Below are positions 1 through 8,562 of a stretch of DNA of 22,263 nucleotides, in pieces. The notes beneath the pieces were generated by a model. That model was not told where the DNA came from, made no database searches, and saw only the letters and a list, made by a program, of their open reading frames with translations. Origin of the DNA: JAVBLP01 sp031553505 (GTDB lineage: Bacteria; Elusimicrobiota; Endomicrobiia; Endomicrobiales; Endomicrobiaceae); the NCBI GenBank assembly GCA_031553505.1, contig JAVBLP010000017.1:1-22263 (forward strand), given 5' to 3'. Position numbers and translations under genes: made by a program. Position 1 is the first letter of the stretch; every line of letters begins with the position of its first letter.

Positions 1-1536
1 AAAAAAACAGCTTTAAACGAAATTCTGCCGCTTGAAAACGCAGTTCTTTTCGGTGAGGGAAAAACAGAAATTTCCGGCGTTTCATATGATTCCAGGACTG
101 TTGAAAAAGGCGATATCTTTTTTGCTCTTCCGGGCCATCAGACGGACGGCAAAAAATATATTGCCCAGGCCCTGTCAAAAGGTGCCGCCGCGATAGTATC
201 CGAAACCAAAGACGAAAATATAACCGTTCCGCAGATTGTAGTGTCAGATATTTTTCATTTTATGTCCCTTTTCAGCGCTAAATTTTATAATTATCCGGAC
301 AGGGAACTTACCGTAATTGGTATAACCGGCACAAACGGCAAAACAACAATTACGTATATGATTGAAAGCATATTTGTCAATTCAAAAATACCATGCGGAG
401 TAATAGGCACTGTTAATTACAGATATGCCGAAAAGATTATTGAAGCAAAAAACACCACGCCGCAGTCTGCCGACATTTATAAAATGATGAGAGAAATGGC
501 GGATAACGGCATCAAATACCTTGCCATGGAAGTTTCTTCGCACGCGCTTTCTTTAGGCAGGGTATACGGCATAGATTTTGATATTGCGGTATTTACAAAC
601 TTAACTCAGGATCATTTGGATTTTCATAAAGATATTAACAGTTACTTTGAAGCAAAATCTCTGCTGTTTAAAGGTTTAGGTACAGGGACTAAAAAGAATA
701 AAAAGTATGCTATAATTAACGCTGATGATAAATATGGCAAAAAGCTTTCAAAAATCAATATTAATTCGGAAATAATACTTTACTCTGCCAAGAAAGGAAA
801 TGAAGCGGACTGCAAAGCCGAAAACATTGAAATAAGCAGTAATGAAAGTTCTTTTAATATCAGCTTTAAAAGCAATACGGCAAAAATTTCTATACAGCAT
901 ATAGGTTTACACAATATTTATAATGCTTTAGCCTCTTTTTCCGCCTGTTTGTGCTGCGGTTTGTCTTTTGAAAACGCTGTTGAAGGATTAAAAAGCGCCG
1001 TGCAGGCTCCCGGCAGGCTTGAAAGAATAGATACAAAGTCGCTCGGTTTTGAAGCAGTTGTTGATTACGCGCACACTGATGACGCGTTGAAAAATGTATT
1101 GTCAGCTTTAAAAGCGCTTAAACCTAAACGCCTGATAACAGTTTTTGGCTGCGGCGGCGACAGAGACAGGACAAAAAGGCCGATCATGGGAAAAACAGCG
1201 GTTGAGATGAGTGATTTTGCGTTTGTAACTTCAGACAATCCCCGTACGGAAGATCCTAAACAGATAACGCTTGATGTGGAAGTCGGCATTAAAAGAGCGG
1301 GAAAGAAAAATTATAAAGTCGTAGTGGACAGGGAAGAGGCGATTAAAGAAGCGGTGGCTATGGCGGATAAAGGCGATATTGTCCTTTTTGCCGGAAAAGG
1401 TCATGAGACATACCAGGTTATCGGTACGGAAAAAATACATTTTAACGATATAGAAATGGCAGAAAAATACATAGAAGCAAAGGCGGCCCAAAAAGCTTCT
1501 GTAAGGCAGACGGGGCAAAAGGAGTTTGATTTTTAA
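1..1536 (+). CDS. murE: UDP-MurNAc-L-Ala-D-Glu:meso-DAP ligase MurE, 5' end outside window
   Basis: MurE is a cytoplasmic ATP-dependent ligase that adds the third residue of the peptidoglycan stem peptide. The frame is open from base 1; codons upstream of the GTG at 241 encode the MurE N-terminal domain, including SYDSRTVEKGD, so GTG 241 is internal and the real start lies just before the window. 511 residues are visible. The ATP loop GITGTNGKTT lies near visible residues 107-116. DHLDFHKD is followed by a Lys at visible residue 219 (YFEAKSLLF), the position that is carbamylated in the family. DNPR (bases 1234-1245) is the signature that selects meso-diaminopimelate rather than lysine. It opens the visible dcw cluster, and murF begins one base after its stop. 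Family and specificity are clear; only the N-terminus is missing. Confidence 0.96.
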   Translation, partial: KKTALNEILPLENAVLFGEGKTEISGVSYDSRTVEKGDIFFALPGHQTDGKKYIAQALSKGAAAIVSETKDENITVPQIVVSDIFHFMSLFSAKFYNYPDRELTVIGITGTNGKTTITYMIESIFVNSKIPCGVIGTVNYRYAEKIIEAKNTTPQSADIYKMMREMADNGIKYLAMEVSSHALSLGRVYGIDFDIAVFTNLTQDHLDFHKDINSYFEAKSLLFKGLGTGTKKNKKYAIINADDKYGKKLSKININSEIILYSAKKGNEADCKAENIEISSNESSFNISFKSNTAKISIQHIGLHNIYNALASFSACLCCGLSFENAVEGLKSAVQAPGRLERIDTKSLGFEAVVDYAHTDDALKNVLSALKALKPKRLITVFGCGGDRDRTKRPIMGKTAVEMSDFAFVTSDNPRTEDPKQITLDVEVGIKRAGKKNYKVVVDREEAIKEAVAMADKGDIVLFAGKGHETYQVIGTEKIHFNDIEMAEKYIEAKAAQKASVRQTGQKEFDF

Positions 1537-1537
1537 A

Positions 1538-2938
1538 ATGGAATCATTTTACCTGAAAGATCTGATTAAAGCGGTAAACGGCAAATTTTTACTCGGCGAC
1601 CCCAATATGCTGGTTAAAAGTATTTCCATAGACTCGAGAACGGTTAAAAAAGGCCAGCTTTATATTGCCATTAAAGGCAACCGTTTTGACGGTCACGATT
1701 TCATAAAAGACGCGGTAGAAAGGGAAGCTTCCGGAATAATATATTCAAGGGATAATGTTGATTTTGCAAAACCATTTCCTCATTTTCCTTCTATAGTCCG
1801 TGTTGAAGACACTTTAGAAGCTCTTGGAAATATCGCAAAAGAATACAGAAGCCGCTTCAGGAGAACAAAAGTTGCGGGGCTTACGGGCTCCAACGGCAAA
1901 ACAACCACAAAAGAAATTCTTGCCTCAATATTCAGTCAAAAAGACAAAACCATGTCCAATAAAGGAAACTTTAACAACAGAATAGGCCTTCCTCTTTCTG
2001 TTTTTGAACTGTCTTCAGATATTAAATACGCCGTATTTGAAATGGGTACATCAATAAAAGGCGAAATAAAAACGCTTGCCGGTATTTTAAAGCCGGATGT
2101 GGGCATAATCACGAACATTGGTTTTTCCCATATGCAGACTTTTGAGAGCCCCCAGGGCGTGTTTGACGAAAAAAGAGCGTTGTTTGATAATGTCTCTTCC
2201 GAAGGTTTTGTAGTTGTAAATAATGATGATGAATTTTTAAAAAAAATATCGCCGAAATCTTATTCGAAAGTAATAACTTTCGCGCTTTACGGCGGCGCCG
2301 ACGTTTACGCTAAAAATATATCGATGTGGTCCGAAAAACCCAGATTTGAGCTTTGCGCGAACGGCGATACAATAGATATAACGATGCCCGTGAAGGGCAG
2401 GTTTAATGTTTTAAATGCTCTTGCCGCGGCTACTGCTGCCATTGGTTTGGATTTCAAACTGCAGGAAGTTAAAGATGGGATAGAAAATTTTACGCCGCCT
2501 GAAATGAGAATGGAAACGCGTGTAGCAAAAAACGGCGAAACGCTTATAAATGATGCTTACAATGCCAATCCTTCATCAGTAAGGGAAGCTATACAGGGCG
2601 TTTGTGAATCTTATATAGACGGAGAAATTAATCTTGTTATTGGTGATATGCTTGAATTGGGCGAAAAATCCCCGCAGTACCATATGGAACTTGGTTATTA
2701 CATAAATTCACAGAGAATTAAAGCTGTTTACCTTATCGGCGAAATGACTACAAACACGAAGGCAGTGCTGAACAATAAAAACGTTTTTCATGCTAAAGAC
2801 ACGGAATCTCTCATAAAACAGCTTGAAGCCGCCCAGACTAATGATAAATCAGTATTTTTGTTTAAAGGTTCCCGCGGCATGCAAATGGAAAATATTTATA
2901 ACCAGTTTTTTAACTTTTTGAACAAAAGGAAAAAATAA
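1538..2938 (+). CDS. murF: UDP-MurNAc-tripeptide--D-Ala-D-Ala ligase MurF
   Basis: MurF is the cytoplasmic ATP-dependent ligase that attaches D-Ala-D-Ala to make UDP-MurNAc-pentapeptide. 466 residues, normal for the family. The N-terminal substrate domain carries SIDSRTVKKGQLYIAIKG. The central domain has the P-loop GLTGSNGKTTTKE (Lys121), followed by NFNNRIGLPLSVF and FEMGTS. The C-terminal domain has NDAYNANPSS and GDMLELG. A TTG 12 bases upstream (1526) is in frame, but it lies two bases from the GGAG at 1521-1524. ATG 1538 has a usable though long spacing from that site and begins with the expected MESFYLKDLI, so it was chosen. It follows the murE stop by one base and overlaps mraY by one base (TAATG), implying coupled translation. 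Confidence 0.95.
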   Translation: MESFYLKDLIKAVNGKFLLGDPNMLVKSISIDSRTVKKGQLYIAIKGNRFDGHDFIKDAVEREASGIIYSRDNVDFAKPFPHFPSIVRVEDTLEALGNIAKEYRSRFRRTKVAGLTGSNGKTTTKEILASIFSQKDKTMSNKGNFNNRIGLPLSVFELSSDIKYAVFEMGTSIKGEIKTLAGILKPDVGIITNIGFSHMQTFESPQGVFDEKRALFDNVSSEGFVVVNNDDEFLKKISPKSYSKVITFALYGGADVYAKNISMWSEKPRFELCANGDTIDITMPVKGRFNVLNALAAATAAIGLDFKLQEVKDGIENFTPPEMRMETRVAKNGETLINDAYNANPSSVREAIQGVCESYIDGEINLVIGDMLELGEKSPQYHMELGYYINSQRIKAVYLIGEMTTNTKAVLNNKNVFHAKDTESLIKQLEAAQTNDKSVFLFKGSRGMQMENIYNQFFNFLNKRKK

Positions 2939-4023
2939 TGCTTTACCACATTTTTTACAGCCTAAGCGAAGTGTTTTCTCCGTTTAATGTTTTCCAGTAT
3001 ATAACTTTCAGGGCAGGCGCTGCGGTGCTTACCAGCCTTGTGATATGCCTTTTTGCCGGCCCCTACGTAATAAGGAAATTGAGAGCTTTAAAAGCGGGGC
3101 AGGTTGTAAGAAGCGACGGGCCTTCAACCCACCATTGCAAAACCGGCACGCCTACTATGGGCGGGCTTTTAATACTTATATCAATCGTTGTTTCCGTTCT
3201 GCTTTGGGCAAGGCTCGATAACAGGTTTATTCTATGGCTTTTATGCGGCACATTGTGGCTTGGTTTTCTGGGGTTTATGGATGATTATTTAAAACTTAAA
3301 AGAAAAAATTCTGAAGGGCTTTCCGCAAAAACGAAACTTTTCGGGCAAACCGTGCTTGCGGCAAGCGTTGCGGCGTATTTAAGCGTCTTTCCTTCAAATC
3401 CGGAGTTTGCTACTCTTGTAAACGTTCCTTATTTAAAAAGTTTTTTTATTAATATGTCATTTTTTTATATCGTTTTTGTGATTGTAGTTATTGTCGGCAG
3501 TTCTAACGCGGTAAATTTAACCGACGGATTGGACGGGCTTGCCATAGGCAATATAATCATAGCCGCTTTTACTCTTGCTCTTTTTGCGTACTTTGCGGGG
3601 CATTTCCAGATAGCGAATTACCTAAAAATCATTCCGGTAAACGGCGCGGGGGAAATATCAGTTTTTCTTTTTGCCGTTGTAGGCGCGGGACTTGGTTTTC
3701 TGTGGTATAACTCGCATCCGGCTGAAGTCTTTATGGGCGATACGGGAAGTTTATTTCTCGGGGGCGTTTTAGGTATGACTGCCGTTTTTATAAAACAGGA
3801 GCTTATACTTGTTCTTTTAGGCGGAATTTTTGTCGCGGAAGCTTTATCGGTCCTTATACAGGTATCGTTTTATAAAAGGACAAAAAAAAGAATATTCCGC
3901 ATGGCGCCGCTCCATCATCACTTTGAAATGCTCGGCTTGTCAGAAACTAAAGTTACTATCAGGTTTTGGATAATAGGGATAATACTCGCGATACTTTCTT
4001 TTGCATCGCTCAAATTGAGGTAA
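2938..4023 (+). CDS. mraY: Phospho-MurNAc-pentapeptide transferase MraY
   Basis: MraY is the integral membrane enzyme that transfers phospho-MurNAc-pentapeptide from UDP to undecaprenyl phosphate, making lipid I. 361 residues, the usual size, with about ten hydrophobic segments. Catalytic and Mg-binding signatures are all present: MDDYLKL (Asp115, Asp116), NLTDGLDGLA (Asn193, Asp196, Asp199), FMGDTGSL (Asp268) and the late APLHHHFE (His326-328). SKTKL-type loop residues appear as SAKTKLFGQ. The start ATG overlaps the murF stop (TAATG) and follows AAAGGA at 2925-2930. The next gene, murD, starts two bases after its stop. The order murF-mraY-murD is the standard dcw order. Confidence 0.97.
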   Translation: MLYHIFYSLSEVFSPFNVFQYITFRAGAAVLTSLVICLFAGPYVIRKLRALKAGQVVRSDGPSTHHCKTGTPTMGGLLILISIVVSVLLWARLDNRFILWLLCGTLWLGFLGFMDDYLKLKRKNSEGLSAKTKLFGQTVLAASVAAYLSVFPSNPEFATLVNVPYLKSFFINMSFFYIVFVIVVIVGSSNAVNLTDGLDGLAIGNIIIAAFTLALFAYFAGHFQIANYLKIIPVNGAGEISVFLFAVVGAGLGFLWYNSHPAEVFMGDTGSLFLGGVLGMTAVFIKQELILVLLGGIFVAEALSVLIQVSFYKRTKKRIFRMAPLHHHFEMLGLSETKVTIRFWIIGIILAILSFASLKLR

Positions 4024-4025
4024 CT

Positions 4026-5348
4026 GTGGAAACGAAAAAAAGAGCCGGCGTGCTGGGCCTTGGAAAAAGCGGCGTTGCAGCGGCAAATCTCGCGGTTAAA
4101 CTCGGCTACAGCGTTTTTGCGAGCGACTGCGGAAAAAAAAGAGAAATAAAGCAGTTAAATAAACAGGTTAAAGCTGAATTTGGCGGACACAGCGATGAAA
4201 TTCTTAACTCTGCTTTTATAATTAAAAGCCCAGGCATACATACCGATATACCCATATTGAAAAAGGCAAAAAAGCGTAAAGTTGCAGTTATAAGCGATTT
4301 ATCCTTCGCGCTTACAAACTCAAAGTATAAAAAATTAATAGCCATAACCGGCACAAACGGCAAAACCACTACAACCGACCTTACCGCGAAAATAATTAAA
4401 GCTTATCATAAAGATTCCATGGTGACGGGAAATATCGGCTTTCCTCTTTCGGATAAAGCGCTAAAAACCACAAAAAATACATTTATAATTATGGAGCTCT
4501 CAAGTTACCAGCTTGAAGATACTCCTGATTTTAAGCCCGATATCTCCGTGCTGCTCAACATAACTCCGGACCACCTTGAACACCATAAAACGATGTCAGC
4601 ATACGCGAAAGCGAAAGAGAATGTATTTATAAACCAAAAATCCTCTAATTACGCTATTTTTAATTATGATGATAAGCCATGCAGAAAAACTGCAAGAAAA
4701 TCTAAAGCAAAAAATGTTTTCTTCAGTAAATACCCGTTAAAAAACGGCGTTTATTTTGACAAAAGCGTCATAGTAATCAAAATTAAAAAGGGCAAAACCG
4801 ACATAATAAACCCCAAAATTAATATTCCGGGTATGCACAATATAGAAAATATTCTTGCAGCAACTGCAGCGGCGTATTGCGCGGGCGTAAAGCCAAACAT
4901 AATAGAACGCGTAATATCTTCATATAAAGGCGTGGAGCACAGGATAGAGTATGTCCGCACTGTTAAAGGCGCGGATTATTATAATGATTCCAAATCCACC
5001 AATGTTGATTCCGCAAGAGTTGCTTTGGAAGCTTTTGAGAAAAATATTATCCTTATACTCGGCGGAAGAGATAAAGGCGCGCCTTATGCTCCGCTGAAAG
5101 ATTTGATAAAAAAACGCGTTAAAACACTTGTTCTTATAGGCGAAACGGCGGATAAAATAAAAAATGAACTTGAAGGTTTTGCCGATATTAAGGATTTAAA
5201 AAATATTGAGAACGCAGTGAAATATATATCGAGAACTGCGAAACAAGGAGATATTGTTTTACTTTCTCCTGCTTGCGCTTCTTTCGACCAGTTTAAAGAT
5301 TTTGAAGAAAGAGGCAGAGTTTTCAAGGATTTAGTAATAAAACTCTAA
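4026..5348 (+). CDS. murD: UDP-MurNAc-L-alanine--D-glutamate ligase MurD
   Basis: MurD adds D-glutamate to UDP-MurNAc-L-Ala in the cytoplasm. 440 residues from the chosen GTG start. The Rossmann-like N-terminal domain begins GVLGLGKSGVAAA. The ATP loop ITGTNGKTTTT carries Lys113. MELSSYQLE, NITPDHLEHH, YNDSKSTN, ILGGRDKG and LLSPACASFDQF are the expected MurD signatures. The frame stays open upstream to a TTG at 3966, but that extension lies inside mraY and matches nothing in the family. GTG 4026 sits 5 bases after GAGG (4017-4020) and 2 bases after the mraY stop, so it is the better start. In canonical clusters ftsW follows directly; here a chimeric surface-protein gene comes next. Confidence 0.95.
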   Translation: METKKRAGVLGLGKSGVAAANLAVKLGYSVFASDCGKKREIKQLNKQVKAEFGGHSDEILNSAFIIKSPGIHTDIPILKKAKKRKVAVISDLSFALTNSKYKKLIAITGTNGKTTTTDLTAKIIKAYHKDSMVTGNIGFPLSDKALKTTKNTFIIMELSSYQLEDTPDFKPDISVLLNITPDHLEHHKTMSAYAKAKENVFINQKSSNYAIFNYDDKPCRKTARKSKAKNVFFSKYPLKNGVYFDKSVIVIKIKKGKTDIINPKINIPGMHNIENILAATAAAYCAGVKPNIIERVISSYKGVEHRIEYVRTVKGADYYNDSKSTNVDSARVALEAFEKNIILILGGRDKGAPYAPLKDLIKKRVKTLVLIGETADKIKNELEGFADIKDLKNIENAVKYISRTAKQGDIVLLSPACASFDQFKDFEERGRVFKDLVIKL

Positions 5349-5383
5349 ACTGCAGATGGACAATATCAACTTAAAAAGGGTTT

Positions 5384-6229
5384 ATGAGAAAACTATTATT
5401 TGCCATGATTGCGGTTTTTATATGTTGCGCGGTCAATCTCCGCGCAACGGAGTATGTAGTTGATACATCAAATGGATTAAATGCCGCCATTCTTTCTTCC
5501 GTTTCCGGAGACACAATTACAATCACATCCGATATTATAATGGATGCAAACCTCAGCAGCATATCAGGCAAGTCTATAATAATTCAAAGCAGTGATACCT
5601 CTAAAACTCTTTCAGGTGATAATAATTTCGCGGGTTTTGTAATTACAAACTCAACTGCATCTTTTAGCGGATTAAACTTTTCAAGTTTTACCAGAAATAG
5701 CGGCGTTGTAATATCTGCAAATTCTTCATCGGTTACATTTTATAATCAAGATTCAATAAATTTTAATGATAATATATCAACTGGCGGTTACGGCGGAGTT
5801 TTTTGCGGTGTAAATGCTGTATTTTCAATTGACGCAGAAAATGTCAATTTTGATAACAATAAAACTTCTACGCTAATGAGCGGAGCAATATACATACAAA
5901 CTTCTTCGTTGTTTAATATTACCGCGTCATCAAATGTAAATTTTTTAAATAATTCTGCCGCCACAAACGGCGGTGCTATTTTTGTTGAAAATTCGTCATT
6001 TTTTATTAATGCCTTCGGTGTAAACTTCACAGGGAGCGATGAATACAACCAGAAATTGTCGGAAAGAAGGGCAAAGAAGGCGTATGATTATTTAACAGGG
6101 CTTGGGATAGAAAAAGAAAGAATAAGGTATGAAGGGAAAGGAAAGAGAGAGCCTATAGCGGACAACAGGAGCAAAGAAGGCAGGGCGAAGAACAGAAGGG
6201 TGGAAGTTTTAGAGACAAGTAATAATTAA
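5384..6229 (+). CDS. Chimeric exported protein: Pmp-like beta-helix joined to a half OmpA domain
   Basis: 281 residues. Residues 1-22 look like a signal peptide (MRKLLFAMIAVFICCAVNLRA). Residues about 25-215 are rich in Asn, Ser and Thr and contain repeated FNDN, FDNN and FLNN plus GGVF, SGAIY and GGAIF motifs, the FxxN and GGAI pattern of Chlamydia-type polymorphic outer-membrane proteins (right-handed beta-helix). At about residue 217 the sequence switches to an OmpA C-terminal segment: GSDEYNQKLSERRAKKAYDY, then PIADN and EGRAKNRRVEV. Only the second half of that domain is present. The first strand and the Asp of the usual HTDS motif, which binds diaminopimelate, are missing, while the Arg of LSERRA is kept. 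No autotransporter barrel follows. AAGGG (5376-5380) lies close to the ATG. It sits between murD and ftsW. Probably a deletion product; function unknown, possibly a pseudogene. Confidence 0.8.
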   Translation: MRKLLFAMIAVFICCAVNLRATEYVVDTSNGLNAAILSSVSGDTITITSDIIMDANLSSISGKSIIIQSSDTSKTLSGDNNFAGFVITNSTASFSGLNFSSFTRNSGVVISANSSSVTFYNQDSINFNDNISTGGYGGVFCGVNAVFSIDAENVNFDNNKTSTLMSGAIYIQTSSLFNITASSNVNFLNNSAATNGGAIFVENSSFFINAFGVNFTGSDEYNQKLSERRAKKAYDYLTGLGIEKERIRYEGKGKREPIADNRSKEGRAKNRRVEVLETSNN

Positions 6230-6241
6230 TAAGTAATAGTT
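6216..6241. repeat. 26-nt direct repeat, copy 1, spanning the stop of the chimeric gene
   Basis: These 26 bases, beginning CAAGTAATAATT and ending AAGTAATAGTT, are identical to 9296-9321. The unit contains AAGTAATA twice, 14 bases apart. The stop codon of the chimeric gene (6227-6229) lies inside it. In the other copy the surE stop lies inside it in a different frame, so shared coding constraint does not explain the identity. Confidence 0.85.
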
Positions 6242-6277
6242 TGAAATACAAAAAACAATTGAAATATTAGTAAGTTT

Positions 6278-6362
6278 TGTCATTCTGAAAGGCGAAGCCT
6301 TGAAGAATCCAGCCTTTAAAGACTGGATACATTCGCAATCCTACGGATTTCTCAGTATGACA
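6278..6362. repeat. Palindromic REP/MITE-like intergenic element
   Basis: An 85-base element fills most of the gap before ftsW. Its ends are an 11-base inverted repeat with one mismatch (TGTCATTCTGA at 6278-6288; TCAGTATGACA at 6352-6362). GAAGAATCC near 6302-6310 faces GGATTTCTC at 6345-6353. The centre is a second hairpin, ATCCAG-C-CTTT / AAAG-A-CTGGAT (6307-6328). It encodes nothing. The TCATTCTGA...GAAGAATC style resembles small dispersed palindromic elements seen in many bacterial genomes. No clear target-site duplication is visible. In mRNA it would form a long hairpin between the chimeric gene and ftsW. Confidence 0.75.
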
Positions 6363-6388
6363 GACATAAATATAAAAATAGAGGCGCA

Positions 6389-7492
6389 ATGTTTAATTTG
6401 GATTTAAAAAAATATGATGTTTCATTAATAGTTATGATTTCGCTTGGCGTGCTGTTCGGCTCTATGATGGTTTTTTCTTCAAGCGTTATTATGGCGGATG
6501 TCAGATGGGCAAGCCCCTATATGTTTTTTTTAAAACAGCTTATCTGGGTGGCGGCAGGTTTTGTCGCTATGTGCATAACTGCGTTTGTAATTGACTACAA
6601 ATTTTACCAGAAATATTCAAAAGCTATATATTTCATGGCTTTGGCAGCCGTAATAGCTGTTTTGATAGTTGGCGTTTCACGCGGAGGCGCGAAAAGGTGG
6701 TTTAACTTCGGTTTTTTTACTATTCAGCCTTCTGAAGTAGCCAAAATAGCGATGGTTATAATAACCGCTGATTTTATTGAAAGAAAAAAAGAGCTTATTG
6801 CGGAATGGAAAGGTCTTATAGCGCCGATAGTTTTTCTTTTGGCTGTTTTACTTCCGATTGCGGTTGAACCTGATTTGGGCACGCCTGTTTTAATTGCCGC
6901 GGTTTGTTTTGCCATGCTTTTTTGCGCGGGAATAAAGATTCAGGCTGTTTTAGCGCTTGCCTCAGGCGGGATGCTTTTAATAGCGGAAGAAATAATCAGA
7001 AAACCCTACAGGCTTGCGAGATTTCGCGATTACCTAGATTCTTTTATAAATATAGACGCGGCTTCTTATCAGGTTAAGCAATCTTTATACGCGCTGGGTT
7101 CCGGCGGATTTTTCGGGAAAGGACTGGGTAAAAGCGAGATGAAGCTTATGTACCTTCCTGAAGCGCATACCGATTTTATTTTTCCGATAGTAGGTGAAGA
7201 ACTTGGCTTTCTTGGCGCGGCAGCGGTAATAGCATTTTTTATGTTTCTGTTTTTTAAAGGCATAAAAATAAGCAAAAACGCTCCAGACACATTCGCGCAG
7301 TACCTTGCTTTGGGCATAACGTTTCTGCTTGTATTTCAGGCTATAATAAACCTATCTGTCGCAACAGGGGTTTTTCCGGCAAAAGGGCTGCCGCTTCCGT
7401 TTATATCTTTCGGGGGCACGTCGCTTGTTATAAGTATGGCGGTAGCAGGTATGCTGGTAAATTTATCACAGTATAAAAAGGCTGAAAAATGA
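6389..7492 (+). CDS. ftsW: SEDS peptidoglycan glycosyltransferase FtsW
   Basis: FtsW is the septal lipid II polymerase of the SEDS family, an integral membrane protein working with a class B PBP. 367 residues with about nine or ten hydrophobic helices. Signatures include RWFNFGFFTIQPSEVAKIA, EPDLGTPVLIA, GSGGFFGKGLGKS, PEAHTDFIFPIVGEELGF with the catalytic Asp262 of the HTDF loop, and GLPLPFISFGGTSL near the C-terminus. RodA has the same signatures; the position just before murG in a dcw cluster favours FtsW. ATG 6389 follows GAGG at 6381-6384. Its stop overlaps the murG start (ATGA). A palindromic element lies just upstream, so it may be partly uncoupled from murD transcription. Confidence 0.93.
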   Translation: MFNLDLKKYDVSLIVMISLGVLFGSMMVFSSSVIMADVRWASPYMFFLKQLIWVAAGFVAMCITAFVIDYKFYQKYSKAIYFMALAAVIAVLIVGVSRGGAKRWFNFGFFTIQPSEVAKIAMVIITADFIERKKELIAEWKGLIAPIVFLLAVLLPIAVEPDLGTPVLIAAVCFAMLFCAGIKIQAVLALASGGMLLIAEEIIRKPYRLARFRDYLDSFINIDAASYQVKQSLYALGSGGFFGKGLGKSEMKLMYLPEAHTDFIFPIVGEELGFLGAAAVIAFFMFLFFKGIKISKNAPDTFAQYLALGITFLLVFQAIINLSVATGVFPAKGLPLPFISFGGTSLVISMAVAGMLVNLSQYKKAEK

Positions 7493-8562
7493 ATAAAAAC
7501 ATAATTATAGCGGCAAGCGGAACCGGCGGGCATATATACCCCGGCATATCCATCGCGAACGAATTTAAAGGACAAGGATATAATCCCGTATTTTTCTTGA
7601 GCGATAATGCCGCTTCAATGGAAATTATTAAAAACAGCGGTTTTGATTATGTTGTTTTTAACGTTTCAGGCATGCCGAGAAAGTTTTCGTTGTCATTTTT
7701 ATTGTTTTTCTTCAAGATAAGCATAGCGGTTTTTAAGGCTGCGAAGCACATTTTGAAACTTAGTCCGGCAGCGGTTATAGGCACCGGCGGGTATGTATCG
7801 GTACCGGCAGTAGTTGCAGCGGGTATTTTGGGCAAAAAAACGTTTATACATGAGCAAAATATGCTTCCGGGGGCGGCAAATAAATTCCTCGGCAAAATAA
7901 CTGATAAAACATTTATAAGTTTTAAAGAATCTTCAAAGTACTTTAAAAGTAAAAATACCTTCATAAGCGGTTATCCTGTGCGTAAAGATATTTTCGGAGT
8001 ATCAAAAAAAGAAGGCTGTAAAAAACTCGGTTTGGCGGAAAACTTATTTACTGTTCTTGTTTTCGGAGGCAGTTTAGGCGCGGCAAAACTTAATGAAGTT
8101 ACCGTTGCGGCTGCTGGAAGGCTTTCCGCGGAAAATCTTCAGGTTATACATATTACGGGCCAAAAAAACTATGCAAAAGTAAAGGATGCGGTAAAAAATA
8201 AAAGCAATTACAAGCTTTTTGATTATATGCATGATATAAAATATGCTTACGCGGCAAGCGATATTGCTGTATGCCGTTCGGGGGCTGGAGCGGTTTTTGA
8301 ACTGCAGGCATTAAATAAGCCCGCTGTTTTGGTGCCCTACCCCTACGCTACGGACAATCATCAGTATCTGAACGCGAAGGCCGTTGAAAAACCGGGCTTT
8401 ATTGAGATTATTGAAGAAAAAGATTTAACGCCGGAAATATTGGCAAATAAGATTTTGGAAATCAAAGTGCATACAGTTAATGCAAATGCCGAAACTCCTA
8501 AAACTTTGCCTCAGGAAATAATTTTTGAAGAGATAATAAAAATTACGGGTGATAAAAAATGA
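7489..8562 (+). CDS. murG: UDP-GlcNAc:lipid I N-acetylglucosaminyltransferase MurG
   Basis: MurG is a GT28 glycosyltransferase at the inner face of the membrane that converts lipid I to lipid II. 357 residues, two Rossmann-like domains. The N-terminal domain has SGTGGHIYPG (His15), GTGGYVSVP and HEQNMLPGAANKFLGK. The C-terminal domain has VFGGSLGAAKLNE, then RSGAGAVFELQALNKPAVLVPYP with the acceptor/UDP-sugar Glu, and DNHQYLNA. It starts by ATGA overlap with ftsW, with AAAAGG at 7476-7481, and ends by ATGA overlap with surE. murC and murB, which usually follow, do not appear here. Confidence 0.95.
   Translation: MNKNIIIAASGTGGHIYPGISIANEFKGQGYNPVFFLSDNAASMEIIKNSGFDYVVFNVSGMPRKFSLSFLLFFFKISIAVFKAAKHILKLSPAAVIGTGGYVSVPAVVAAGILGKKTFIHEQNMLPGAANKFLGKITDKTFISFKESSKYFKSKNTFISGYPVRKDIFGVSKKEGCKKLGLAENLFTVLVFGGSLGAAKLNEVTVAAAGRLSAENLQVIHITGQKNYAKVKDAVKNKSNYKLFDYMHDIKYAYAASDIAVCRSGAGAVFELQALNKPAVLVPYPYATDNHQYLNAKAVEKPGFIEIIEEKDLTPEILANKILEIKVHTVNANAETPKTLPQEIIFEEIIKITGDKK

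Noticed and set aside
241..243. GTG as the murE start
   Set aside because: The same frame is open back to base 1 and encodes the conserved MurE N-terminal domain (SYDSRTVEKGD), so this GTG is an internal valine.
3966..4025. Upstream TTG extension of MurD
   Set aside because: It overlaps the end of mraY, has no family match, and GTG 4026 has a well-spaced GAGG.
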